Shown piece by piece: positions 1-5,475 of a DNA stretch of 13,016 bases; position 1 is the stretch's first letter; every line of letters starts with the position of its first letter. Made by a program: the position numbers and the translations under genes. Below the pieces are notes generated by a model. It was not told the DNA's origin and did no database searches. It saw only the letters and a program-made list of their open reading frames with translations. The stretch is taken from contig FR896056.1 of the NCBI GenBank assembly GCA_000435475.1, positions 1 through 13,016 on the forward strand, read 5' to 3'. The DNA is from Cryptobacterium sp. CAG:338. Its GTDB lineage: Bacteria; Actinomycetota; Coriobacteriia; Coriobacteriales; Eggerthellaceae.

Positions 1-735
1 CTGGCTGGTACAGTCTAGCGGGTCATGGCCAGCAAGCGCATTCATGGCAAGCGCTGCGTCTTGGACGCTACGTGCAAAAGGACCTACTTGGTCAAGCGAT
101 GAGCCAAACGCCACTACACCGTATCGAGAAACCACTCCATAGGTTGGCTTAACTGCGACAACACCGCAAAAACTTCCCGGTTGACGAATAGAGCCGCCCG
201 TATCAGAACCAAGAGTGATAGTTGCACTACCTGCAGCAACCGCAGCAGCAGATCCGCCTGAAGAGCCACCTGGAACGCGCTCTAAATCCCAAGGGTTGAA
301 AGTGCGTCCAAACGCAGAAGTTTCCGTAGAAGAACCAAAAGCGAATTCGTCCATGTTTAATTTGCCAAGCGGAATACCGCCTGCTTCAATAATTTTGGAA
401 ACACAGGTTGCCGTATACGGAGATACATAGTTTTCAAGCATATGGGACGAGCAAGTCGTATGGGTTCCCTTTAAATTCATGTTGTCTTTAAAAGCAACCG
501 GAACGCCTGCGAGAGGGCCTGCTTGAGCAACATCTCCTGCAGCGACTGCTTCGTCTATGCGCTTGGCAGCTTCAAGCGCTAAGGCTTCAGTGGTTTCCAG
601 ATAAGCATGTACTGCACCATCAGTAGCAGCAATACGCGCAAGTGAATCTTGAGCAATCTCTTGCGCACTAAATTCCTTTGCCGAAAGACCTGCCTGAATT
701 TCAGCAACAGAAAGTTCAGAAAATGCTTTTGTCAT
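1..735 (-). CDS. gatA: Glutamyl/aspartyl-tRNA amidotransferase subunit A, partial (N-terminal 245 residues)
   Basis: This is the catalytic amidase subunit of GatCAB, which converts misacylated Glu-tRNA(Gln) and/or Asp-tRNA(Asn) to the correct amide in the cytoplasm. The gene runs off the left edge, so about half of the usual ~485 residues are visible. The amidase-signature triad is in place: Lys83 in AFKDNM, the cis-Ser158 in GGSSGGS, and the nucleophile Ser182 in DTGGSIRQ. This Lys-Ser-Ser spacing matches that known for GatA. The ATG at 733-735 overlaps the gatC stop by one base (TAATG). A GGAGG lies 9 bases upstream inside gatC, which implies translational coupling. No frameshift is seen in the visible part. 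Identification is secure; whether the complex serves Gln, Asn or both cannot be told from this window. Confidence 0.96.
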   Translation of the reverse strand, partial: MTKAFSELSVAEIQAGLSAKEFSAQEIAQDSLARIAATDGAVHAYLETTEALALEAAKRIDEAVAAGDVAQAGPLAGVPVAFKDNMNLKGTHTTCSSHMLENYVSPYTATCVSKIIEAGGIPLGKLNMDEFAFGSSTETSAFGRTFNPWDLERVPGGSSGGSAAAVAAGSATITLGSDTGGSIRQPGSFCGVVAVKPTYGVVSRYGVVAFGSSLDQVGPFARSVQDAALAMNALAGHDPLDCTSQ

Positions 736-1043
736 TACTGATCGCCTCCACCCAAGATCGCAGGAATAAGAAAGCTACCATCCTGTTGTTTTGGCGCATT
801 AGATAAAGCTTCTTCCTGAGTGAAGCTCGTACCTTCAACGTCTTCGCGCATAACGTTAGACAAGCTTCCGATTGGATGGAAGGTAGGCTCAACGCCCTCC
901 AAATCGTATTCAGTAATAGGCTTCAGGCTTTCGATGATACTATTGAGGTCTTCAGTCATCGCCCCGACCTCTTCATCGGTCAGCCCGATACGAGCATACG
1001 TCGCAATATCGCGTACGTCCTTTTCGGTTAAATGTTGCGTCAT
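735..1043 (-). CDS. gatC: Glutamyl/aspartyl-tRNA amidotransferase subunit C
   Basis: GatC is a small subunit that wraps around and stabilises GatA in the GatCAB complex. The 102-residue product has the family's usual length and landmarks: an N-terminal helical part (MTQHLTEKDVRDIATYARIGL), a central DLEGVEPTFHP segment, and a conserved MREDV stretch near residue 65. I chose the ATG at 1041-1043 because a GAAGGA sits about 5-6 bases upstream and the protein then begins like other GatC proteins. An upstream in-frame ATG at 1074-1076 would add 11 basic residues and lacks a clear ribosome-binding site. Its last codon region carries the gatA ribosome-binding site, and the two genes overlap by one base. 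gatB is not in the window. Confidence 0.94.
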   Translation of the reverse strand: MTQHLTEKDVRDIATYARIGLTDEEVGAMTEDLNSIIESLKPITEYDLEGVEPTFHPIGSLSNVMREDVEGTSFTQEEALSNAPKQQDGSFLIPAILGGGDQ

Positions 1044-1123
1044 GATGTTCCTTCGTATTCTAATGAGGCGTTGCATAGTACACCTATGCGCAGCCTTTAA
1101 CGATAGACCTTCCCAATAATAAC

Positions 1124-1153
1124 AAAGGCGCGCCCCATGCGAAGCGCGCCTTT
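1124..1153 (-). terminator. Rho-independent terminator downstream of mscS
   Basis: The two arms at 1124-1133 and 1144-1153 are perfectly complementary (AAAGGCGCGC with GCGCGCCTTT) around a 10-base loop. Reading on minus, the stem ends in TTTGTTATTATT, a T-rich tract. It lies 66 bases past the mscS stop and 81 bases before the gatC start, so it should insulate gatCA from mscS transcription. The plus-strand side also has a short TTTATT, but no plus-strand gene ends here. Confidence 0.75.
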
Positions 1154-1218
1154 ATTGCAAGCAAGTAAATAACAAGGTTTATCTTATTTTTACTGGAATT
1201 AAACTAGCTATCTCCCAA

Positions 1219-1983
1219 TTATTCACGAACAAGAGGAGCGATCGCACGCGTAATTGCATCAGAAACAGGGGTTGCTTGCGCGGCATCATCAATTTCAAGA
1301 AGTACTTTGCCTACAATTCCCTCCGCAGTTACTTCGGTAAATATAACGTTAGGCTCTTCAACGATACCCGCATATTCCAATGCGGTCGTGCGAGCAATAC
1401 TTGCCACCTGTTCTGCCATTGAGTCCAAATTGGCACTCGATGAGGCCAAAAAAGGAACCGAAACACGCTCGGGTGGCGGCAGATGAACAACTGCATTTTT
1501 TGAAATTACTGAATTCGGAATGATTACCGTTTCGCCGTTTCGATTTTTAATAGTGGCATGACGCCAAGTGACATCTTGCACTACCCCCTTATTGTTTCCA
1601 ACTTGAATGTTGTCACCCGGTTTCACAATGCGCATAAACGAAATCTGAACGCCACCGATCAAATTGGATAACGTATCCTGAAAACCAAGCGAAAGCGCAA
1701 TACCTCCAACACCCAAAGCAGCAATGAGTGCCGACATGTTTACGTTGAAGCACGAATCAAGGACCAGACATATTCCAATTCCCCAAATAATGCCTCTTGC
1801 AATGTTTACAAAAATAGAACTTTGAGGAATGGAATTATCATCACGACGCATGATATGGCGAAGCCATTTCACTACAAAATGAGAAATGCAACCCACCACA
1901 ACAAAGATAATGATTGCCGCAATGATCTTTGCGACAAAATCACCCCCCGTAATATTTGCTATCGTTTGTTCAAAAACATCCAT
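1219..1983 (-). CDS. mscS: Small-conductance mechanosensitive channel, MscS family
   Basis: The product is predicted to be a homo-oligomeric inner-membrane channel that opens under membrane tension and releases solutes on osmotic downshock. At 254 residues it is close to the minimal MscS size. Three hydrophobic segments are visible at about residues 17-41, 57-77 and 82-112. The third is the Gly/Ala-rich pore helix, with ALGVGGIALSLGFQDTLSNL carrying the family's typical pattern. It is followed by the beta domain (KPGDNIQVGNNKGVV, then NRNGETVIIPNS at about 148-158) and a C-terminal alpha/beta part. The ATG at 1981-1983 has GGGAA about 5-6 bases upstream. It appears monocistronic: a 462-bp divergent gap lies upstream and a hairpin terminator downstream. 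I infer osmoprotection from the family only; the transported species is not visible in the sequence. Confidence 0.93.
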   Translation of the reverse strand: MDVFEQTIANITGGDFVAKIIAAIIIFVVVGCISHFVVKWLRHIMRRDDNSIPQSSIFVNIARGIIWGIGICLVLDSCFNVNMSALIAALGVGGIALSLGFQDTLSNLIGGVQISFMRIVKPGDNIQVGNNKGVVQDVTWRHATIKNRNGETVIIPNSVISKNAVVHLPPPERVSVPFLASSSANLDSMAEQVASIARTTALEYAGIVEEPNVIFTEVTAEGIVGKVLLEIDDAAQATPVSDAITRAIAPLVRE

Positions 1984-2004
1984 ACGTCTTCCCTGCTCTT
2001 TGTT

Positions 2005-2021
2005 CCGTATGTTTTATACGG
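2005..2021. promoter_or_regulatory. Short inverted repeat in the mscS leader
   Basis: CCGTAT (2005-2010) and ATACGG (2016-2021) form a 6-bp stem with a five-base GTTTT loop, 22 bases upstream of the mscS start codon. On minus the same bases include TATAAA, so this could be a -10 region or a small leader hairpin. No convincing -35 accompanies it. Confidence 0.3.
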
Positions 2022-2030
2022 CAACCAAAT

Positions 2031-2147
2031 TTGCCGCATTATCACGTTCGCCGCAGAGGCTATATTTGCCGAATTTGCCGCACCGACCGCATCGCCACAT
2101 TTGCCTCATTGGTAGAATCGACCACATTGGTCACGTTCGCCGCATTG
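2031..2147. repeat. Cluster of short degenerate TTYGCCGCA repeats
   Basis: The core TTTGCCGCA/TTCGCCGCA or a one- to two-base variant recurs at irregular spacing: near 2030, 2046, 2069, 2078, 2100 and 2136. Two longer copies, TCACGTTCGCCGCA at 2042-2055 and 2131-2144, are identical over 14 bases. The spacing is not constant, so this is not a simple tandem array or CRISPR. No coding sense was found in any frame. Confidence 0.6.
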
Positions 2148-2196
2148 AGCGTGAATTTTATCATCTCTATTCCGTGTGTCTTTATTATCTTCGGTT

Positions 2197-2229
2197 TATC
2201 GTTGATTCACAAAGTTCTAATCAACGATA
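2197..2229. promoter_or_regulatory. Perfect 11-bp inverted repeat (possible operator)
   Basis: TATCGTTGATT at 2197-2207 is exactly mirrored by AATCAACGATA at 2219-2229 around an 11-base spacer. Neither side is followed by a T-tract, so it is not a classic terminator. It sits about mid-way between divergent mscS and engB, where a dimeric regulator could act on either gene. The repeat is seen directly; the operator role is inference. Confidence 0.5.
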
Positions 2230-2445
2230 TTATGGAAAAATCGAAAAGCTTGAGCGCAGTTTACCCATCAGAGCACCTCGCCATTTCGGCGTAGTCTCAA
2301 GATAAAATGCAGCAATGCTTTTGAACTAAAATGGTATCTTGGCGCTGACCTTCCAGTGCAGACATGCCAACTCAAACGAACTTCTTGCTCGGTAAGATAA
2401 AGTATCTCGTTGAGCAAGCCGCACAATTTATGCGAGGTATAGTAC

Positions 2446-3027
2446 ATGAATTACAATTTGGTTGAATTTAAAGGAGCTTACGGCACTTCCGCACAAATTC
2501 CTGCTTCGGTTCGTCCTGAAGTCTCCTTTGTTGGACGATCAAACGTAGGAAAGTCTTCCCTTATCAACCGCCTCTTTAATCGCAAAAAGCTCGCAAAAGT
2601 TTCATCGATGCCAGGTAAAACTTCAACGATCAATTTCTTCACCACTGAAGAAATTGATTTTGTCGACTTGCCGGGATACGGATATGCAAAAGTCGCCAAA
2701 AGCGAAAAAGCTCGCTGGTCAGAAATGATCAATGGATACTTTGATCAGTATCGCTATTACGCTTTGGTGGTTTCTCTTATCGATATTCGCCACCCTGCCA
2801 CCAAGCTCGACGAACAGATGGTTGAATTTCTACGCGCCTGCGAACTGCCTTTTATTATCGCGCTCACAAAAGCAGATAAGGTAAGTAAATCTGAAGCCAA
2901 CAAACAGAAAGCGGCAATTCGCAAACAGCTTAATTTACCCGAAAGTATCCCTTTTGTTGTTTGTTCGTCAGAAAAAGGAACTGGCTTTGATGAGTTACGC
3001 AGGCTTATAGAAAATGCCTGTAAATAG
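2446..3027 (+). CDS. engB: Ribosome biogenesis GTP-binding protein EngB (YsxC/YihA)
   Basis: This cytoplasmic P-loop GTPase of the TRAFAC class assists late assembly of the large ribosomal subunit in bacteria where it has been studied. The 193 residues match the family's usual ~195-200. All G motifs are present: G1 GRSNVGKSS at about 30-38, the G2-type Thr near residue 59-61 (GKTSTINFF), G3 DLPGYG at 74-79, G4 TKAD at 141-144, and G5 SSEKG at 174-178. The start at ATG 2446 is supported by GAGG ending 8 bases upstream. It is transcribed divergently from mscS. rnhA follows on the same strand after 159 bases, so the two may or may not share a transcript. Nothing in the protein looks damaged. Confidence 0.95.
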   Translation: MNYNLVEFKGAYGTSAQIPASVRPEVSFVGRSNVGKSSLINRLFNRKKLAKVSSMPGKTSTINFFTTEEIDFVDLPGYGYAKVAKSEKARWSEMINGYFDQYRYYALVVSLIDIRHPATKLDEQMVEFLRACELPFIIALTKADKVSKSEANKQKAAIRKQLNLPESIPFVVCSSEKGTGFDELRRLIENACK

Positions 3028-3065
3028 CTTGCAGAAAATGCTCATACTTAATCGCTAAAACAAAT

Positions 3066-3098
3066 ACGTCCTGCAGATGAAACACGTCCTGCAGATGA
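3066..3098. repeat. 15-bp direct repeat between engB and rnhA
   Basis: ACGTCCTGCAGATGA occurs at 3066-3080 and again at 3084-3098, a period of 18 bases with a 3-base spacer. Each copy contains CTGCAG. The copies lie in the engB-rnhA gap, about 90-120 bases before the rnhA start. Two copies only; no third exact copy is seen in the window. Confidence 0.7.
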
Positions 3099-3186
3099 GC
3101 TCTGTAAATACGCCCTATAAAACGTGCCTCACCAAAAGAGCATTCAACCAAAACACTCGTAAATCCCACGATAGATAAGGACTTTA

Positions 3187-3663
3187 ATGAAGGTAGAACT
3201 CTATAGCGACGGATCATCACGAGGAAACCCCGGCCCCGGTGGTTTTGGTACTATTTTGCGCTACACCAATTCCGAAGGGAAAACTTTCGAACGAGAAATC
3301 TCTCAGGGATACACCAATACCACCAATAATCGTATGGAGCTCCTTGGTGTGATCACAGGACTTGAAGCGCTCAATCGTCCCTGCTCCGTAGAAGTTTATA
3401 CCGATTCTCAATACGTAGTTAACGCCTTCAACCAGCACTGGGTTGAAGGATGGCTAAAACGCGGATGGAAAAATGCAAAAAAGGAACCCGTAAAAAATAA
3501 AGATCTTTGGCAGCGCTTACTTTCCGCAAAAGAACCTCACAAAGTTTCGTTTCATTGGGTGAAGGGACACGCAGGACATCCCTTAAACGAACGATGTGAT
3601 CAACTTGCCACCGATGCTGCTGATGGAAAAGGAAAAATCGTTGACGAAGGGTTTGTAGAATAG
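3187..3663 (+). CDS. rnhA: Ribonuclease HI
   Basis: RNase HI cleaves the RNA strand of RNA:DNA hybrids, clearing R-loops and primers in the cytoplasm. The 158-residue product is the usual size for the E. coli-type enzyme. The acidic metal-binding set is complete: Asp8 in YSDGSSRGNPGPGG, Glu51 in NNRMEL, Asp73 in YTDSQYV and Asp138 in NERCDQLA, with the flexible-loop His128 in WVKGHAGHP. A basic protrusion region (WLKRGWKNAKKEPVKNKDLW, about 89-108) typical of the E. coli form is present. AAGGA ending 5 bases before the ATG supports the start. The gene converges on serA, with a large hairpin between them. Identification is firm. Confidence 0.97.
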   Translation: MKVELYSDGSSRGNPGPGGFGTILRYTNSEGKTFEREISQGYTNTTNNRMELLGVITGLEALNRPCSVEVYTDSQYVVNAFNQHWVEGWLKRGWKNAKKEPVKNKDLWQRLLSAKEPHKVSFHWVKGHAGHPLNERCDQLATDAADGKGKIVDEGFVE

Positions 3664-3723
3664 GGCTTGCATGGTTTTCCAAGAAGTTATTTCTGAGTAC
3701 CGCATTTTAAAAGCACATACAAA

Positions 3724-3794
3724 AGCGCGGCCCCAGATTAGCAAGCATGTCCATTGAGATTTGATAACTATGCGTGTGCTATCTTTGCCGCGCT
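3724..3794. terminator. Long interrupted hairpin between convergent rnhA and serA, probably bidirectional terminator
   Basis: AGCGCGGC (3724-3731) pairs with GCCGCGCT (3787-3794). The same hairpin continues inward with AGAT/ATCT (3735-3738 with 3781-3784), AGCA/TGCT (3740-3743 with 3777-3780) and GCAT/ATGC (3745-3748 with 3770-3773), leaving a loop of about 21 bases. On plus it is followed by CTTAGTGTTTTTA, and on minus by TTTTGT. It lies 60 bases past the rnhA stop and about 107 past the serA stop. A terminator shared by convergent genes is the simplest reading; a small structured RNA is an alternative. Confidence 0.5.
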
Positions 3795-3901
3795 CTTAGT
3801 GTTTTTATAAATGCGATGTGCATTCAGCTAACTTCGAGGAAACCATGCGAGGCCTAATTAGGAATACAAACTAGACAAACTTAGGCACTTCGATAGGCGT
3901 T

Positions 3902-5068
3902 TTAGATATAACGCAAACGGCGAACACCCTCGATAGCGCGAATTTTAGCCATCGCCTCATCAGATGCAGGCTGATCCAAATCGACCAAGGTATACGCATG
4001 CTCTCCACGAGCCTTGTTCATCAGATTTGCAATATTAACGTTGTCCTCGCCTAAGATGGTAGTAATCTGCGCAATCATATTAGGAACATTACGATGTAGC
4101 ATCGCCAAGCGAGTCATTCCTTCAGGGCAAACGCCCATATCGCAGTCTGGGTAGTTAACCGAATGAGTAATGTTGCCATTCTCAAAATAATCTACCATTT
4201 CGCGAACTGCCATAATGGCGCAATTATCTTCGGCTTCTTTCGTGGAAGCACCCAGATGAGGAAGTACCACGGTGTTCTTCATCTTCATAACTTCAGGCGT
4301 TGCAAAGTCGGTAATGTATTTCTTAACACGACCCGAATCAAGCACCACTGAAAGAGCAGCCGAATCCACCAACGTGTCGCGAGAGAAGTTCAGCAGAACT
4401 ACCCCTTCTTTCATTAAAGAGCATGCATGGGCATCAACCATGCCGATGGTGTCTTTCACTGCAGGAACATGAATAGTAATGTAGTCGCAAGTACGGAAAA
4501 TATCTGCTAAATCAGTAATATGATGAACAGGGCTTGAGATCTTCCATGCTGCACTTACCGAAACAAAAGGATCGTAGCCATAAACATCCATCCCTAACTC
4601 AACCGCTGCATTTGCCACTTCAGCACCTACTGCGCCTAAGCCAATTACGCCAAGTTTCTTACCCTTGATTTCATTGCCAGCAAACTGCTTTTTTGCCTTT
4701 TCAGCGGCTTTGGCAATGTTTTCATCGGTTGCATTTTCACGACACCAATCGATACCTTCAAGAATTCCACGACTGCCCATCAAAAGTGCGCATAAAACAA
4801 TTTCTTTTACCGCATTTGCATTTGCGCCTGGCGTATTAAATACAACGATGCCTTCCTCTGCGCAACGATCGAGAGGAATGTTGTTCACGCCAGCACCCGC
4901 ACGAGCGATAGCGCGCAAACCTGCAGGAAATTGCATCTCATGCATAGCAGCACTACGAACGAGAACACCTTCTGCGTCTTCGAGATTGTCGGTCAACGCA
5001 TACTTTTCGGGATCGAGCAGGTCAGTACCATGTTTAGAAATGTTGTTTAAGCAATGAATATGCCTCAT
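3902..5068 (-). CDS. serA: D-3-phosphoglycerate dehydrogenase with C-terminal ACT domain
   Basis: SerA oxidises 3-phosphoglycerate to 3-phosphohydroxypyruvate with NAD, the first step of serine synthesis. The 388-residue protein has a split substrate/catalytic domain, a Rossmann core (GLGAVG at 143-148) and an ACT domain at about 320-388 that in this family commonly senses serine. The probable catalytic set is Arg230 (NFSRDTLV), Glu259 (FATPEVM) and His271 (PHLGAST). The stretch between Glu259 and His271 is shorter than in E. coli SerA, and the usual DVFxxEP is replaced by TDFATPEV. I chose the ATG at 5066-5068 because AAGGAG ends 9 bases upstream. An in-frame ATG at 5084-5086 would place that AAGGAG inside the gene and has no ribosome-binding site of its own. 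No other serine gene is nearby. Confidence 0.92.
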   Translation of the reverse strand: MRHIHCLNNISKHGTDLLDPEKYALTDNLEDAEGVLVRSAAMHEMQFPAGLRAIARAGAGVNNIPLDRCAEEGIVVFNTPGANANAVKEIVLCALLMGSRGILEGIDWCRENATDENIAKAAEKAKKQFAGNEIKGKKLGVIGLGAVGAEVANAAVELGMDVYGYDPFVSVSAAWKISSPVHHITDLADIFRTCDYITIHVPAVKDTIGMVDAHACSLMKEGVVLLNFSRDTLVDSAALSVVLDSGRVKKYITDFATPEVMKMKNTVVLPHLGASTKEAEDNCAIMAVREMVDYFENGNITHSVNYPDCDMGVCPEGMTRLAMLHRNVPNMIAQITTILGEDNVNIANLMNKARGEHAYTLVDLDQPASDEAMAKIRAIEGVRRLRYI

Positions 5069-5101
5069 GGGGGAGATCTCCTTCATTCGCCATCTTTGAA
5101 A

Positions 5102-5130
5102 TGATTCTTAGAATTTAGAATCACATTATG
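5102..5130 (-). promoter_or_regulatory. serA promoter -10 candidate with overlapping inverted repeat
   Basis: On minus, CATAAT (5125-5130) is a good -10 match; no strong -35 is visible upstream of it. Immediately downstream, TGATTCT (5102-5108) and AGAATCA (5117-5123) form a 7-bp inverted repeat with an 8-base spacer, covering the expected start of transcription. A repressor or regulator site for serA is a reasonable inference; no known motif was recognised. Confidence 0.4.
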
Positions 5131-5167
5131 AACCCGTTTGCTCCGTAAAACGACCAGAAACACAAAA

Positions 5168-5187
5168 AAGCGCCCCAAAGGGCGCTT
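5168..5187 (-). terminator. Rho-independent terminator of the tRNA-Leu gene
   Basis: The arms AAGCGCCC (minus, 5180-5187) and GGGCGCTT (minus, 5168-5175) form an 8-bp GC-rich stem with a 4-base loop. Read on minus it is followed by a continuous run of T (5164-5169 complement) and then GTG. It starts 11 bases after the tRNA 3' CCA, the expected place for a tRNA terminator, and separates the tRNA from serA. Confidence 0.87.
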
Positions 5188-5197
5188 AAACGTTCAA

Positions 5198-5284
5198 TGG
5201 TGCGGGTGAAAGGACTTGAACCTTCATGAGCCGAAGCTCATACGGACCTGAACCGTACGCGTCTGCCAATTCCGCCACACCCGC
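5198..5284 (-). tRNA. tRNA-Leu (anticodon CAG)
   Basis: This is a class II tRNA of 87 bases including an encoded CCA end (complement of 5198-5200). The acceptor arm GCGGGTG pairs with CACCCGC and the discriminator is A, as expected for leucine. The anticodon arm is TACGG-TTCAGGT-CCGTA, giving anticodon CAG, which reads CUG. The long variable arm TGAGC-TTCG-GCTCA is a perfect 5-bp hairpin. The T arm contains GG-TTCAAGT-CC. The gene stands alone, with a terminator just downstream. Confidence 0.96.
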
Positions 5285-5308
5285 AAATTCAATAAAAGTG
5301 CGAAAGTT

Positions 5309-5337
5309 AGAGTATCCCACCTTGCCTCAAAACGCAA
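5309..5337 (-). promoter_or_regulatory. Possible promoter of the tRNA-Leu gene
   Basis: On minus, TTGCGT (5332-5337) and TACTCT (5309-5314) are separated by 17 bases and lie 25 bases before the tRNA 5' end. Each hexamer matches the sigma-70 consensus at only about three positions, so this is a weak call based mainly on spacing and location. Confidence 0.3.
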
Positions 5338-5414
5338 GATTTAATCTGATTTATTTAATGATTACGTGAACATTATCGTGACAATCAGATGAAATATTTC
5401 CTTATTAGCCCGCA

Positions 5415-5458
5415 TTGTGGCATGATTGATCGTTGGAATATATTGCCGTTACTATACA
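5415..5458 (+). promoter_or_regulatory. Promoter region of the fhaA-pknB cluster
   Basis: Two overlapping sigma-70-like options are visible in this AT-rich stretch. One is TTGTGG (5415-5420) with TATATT (5439-5444), 18-base spacing. The other is TTGATC (5426-5431) with TACTAT (5450-5455), 18-base spacing. Either would give a short leader carrying the AAGGAG at 5464-5469. Which one works, or whether both do, cannot be told by eye. Confidence 0.4.
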
Positions 5459-5475
5459 TTGGTAAGGAGTACAAC

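Larger units (their letters stand above)
1984..2445. other. Divergent intergenic region between mscS and engB
   Basis: No credible gene is visible in these 462 bases. Open frames on plus (for example one ending at 2294) have no ribosome-binding site and give Arg/His/Cys-rich or repetitive peptides typical of chance. The left third (about 2025-2150) is full of short TTTGCCGCA/TTCGCCGCA-like units. The middle holds a perfect 11-bp inverted repeat. The right part holds a weaker hairpin formed by CTTGCTC at 2384-2390 and GAGCAAG at 2412-2418, 27 bases before engB. Both genes' promoters must lie here, but no pair of -35/-10 boxes stands out. Confidence 0.6.

Noticed and set aside
1044..1076. Longer gatC start adding 11 residues (MQRLIRIRRNI)
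   Set aside because: No ribosome-binding site precedes it, whereas GAAGGA precedes the ATG at 1041-1043.
2031..2147. CRISPR array
   Set aside because: The units are short, imperfect and irregularly spaced, with no unique spacers of constant length.
2232..2294. A 20-codon frame starting ATGGAAAAATCG after the 11-bp inverted repeat
   Set aside because: There is no ribosome-binding site before the ATG and no known small peptide resembles it. It is best explained as chance.
1822..2305. Three overlapping plus-strand open frames (97, 139 and 112 codons) over the mscS start and the following gap
   Set aside because: They overlap mscS antisense, have no ribosome-binding sites, and give His/Arg/Cys-rich or repeat-driven peptides with no recognisable domain.
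5069..5086. Longer serA start adding six residues
   Set aside because: The AAGGAG inside those six codons is the ribosome-binding site for the ATG at 5066-5068.
5087..5163. Riboswitch or T-box upstream of serA
   Set aside because: The leader between the likely start of transcription and the serA start codon is only about 50 bases, with no conserved aptamer or T-box sequence.
5389..5475. Upstream ATG extending FhaA by 29 residues
   Set aside because: The extension covers the promoter-like region. The ATG at 5476 has an ideal AAGGAG, and FhaA proteins typically begin with a short MGxxxxFE-type start.
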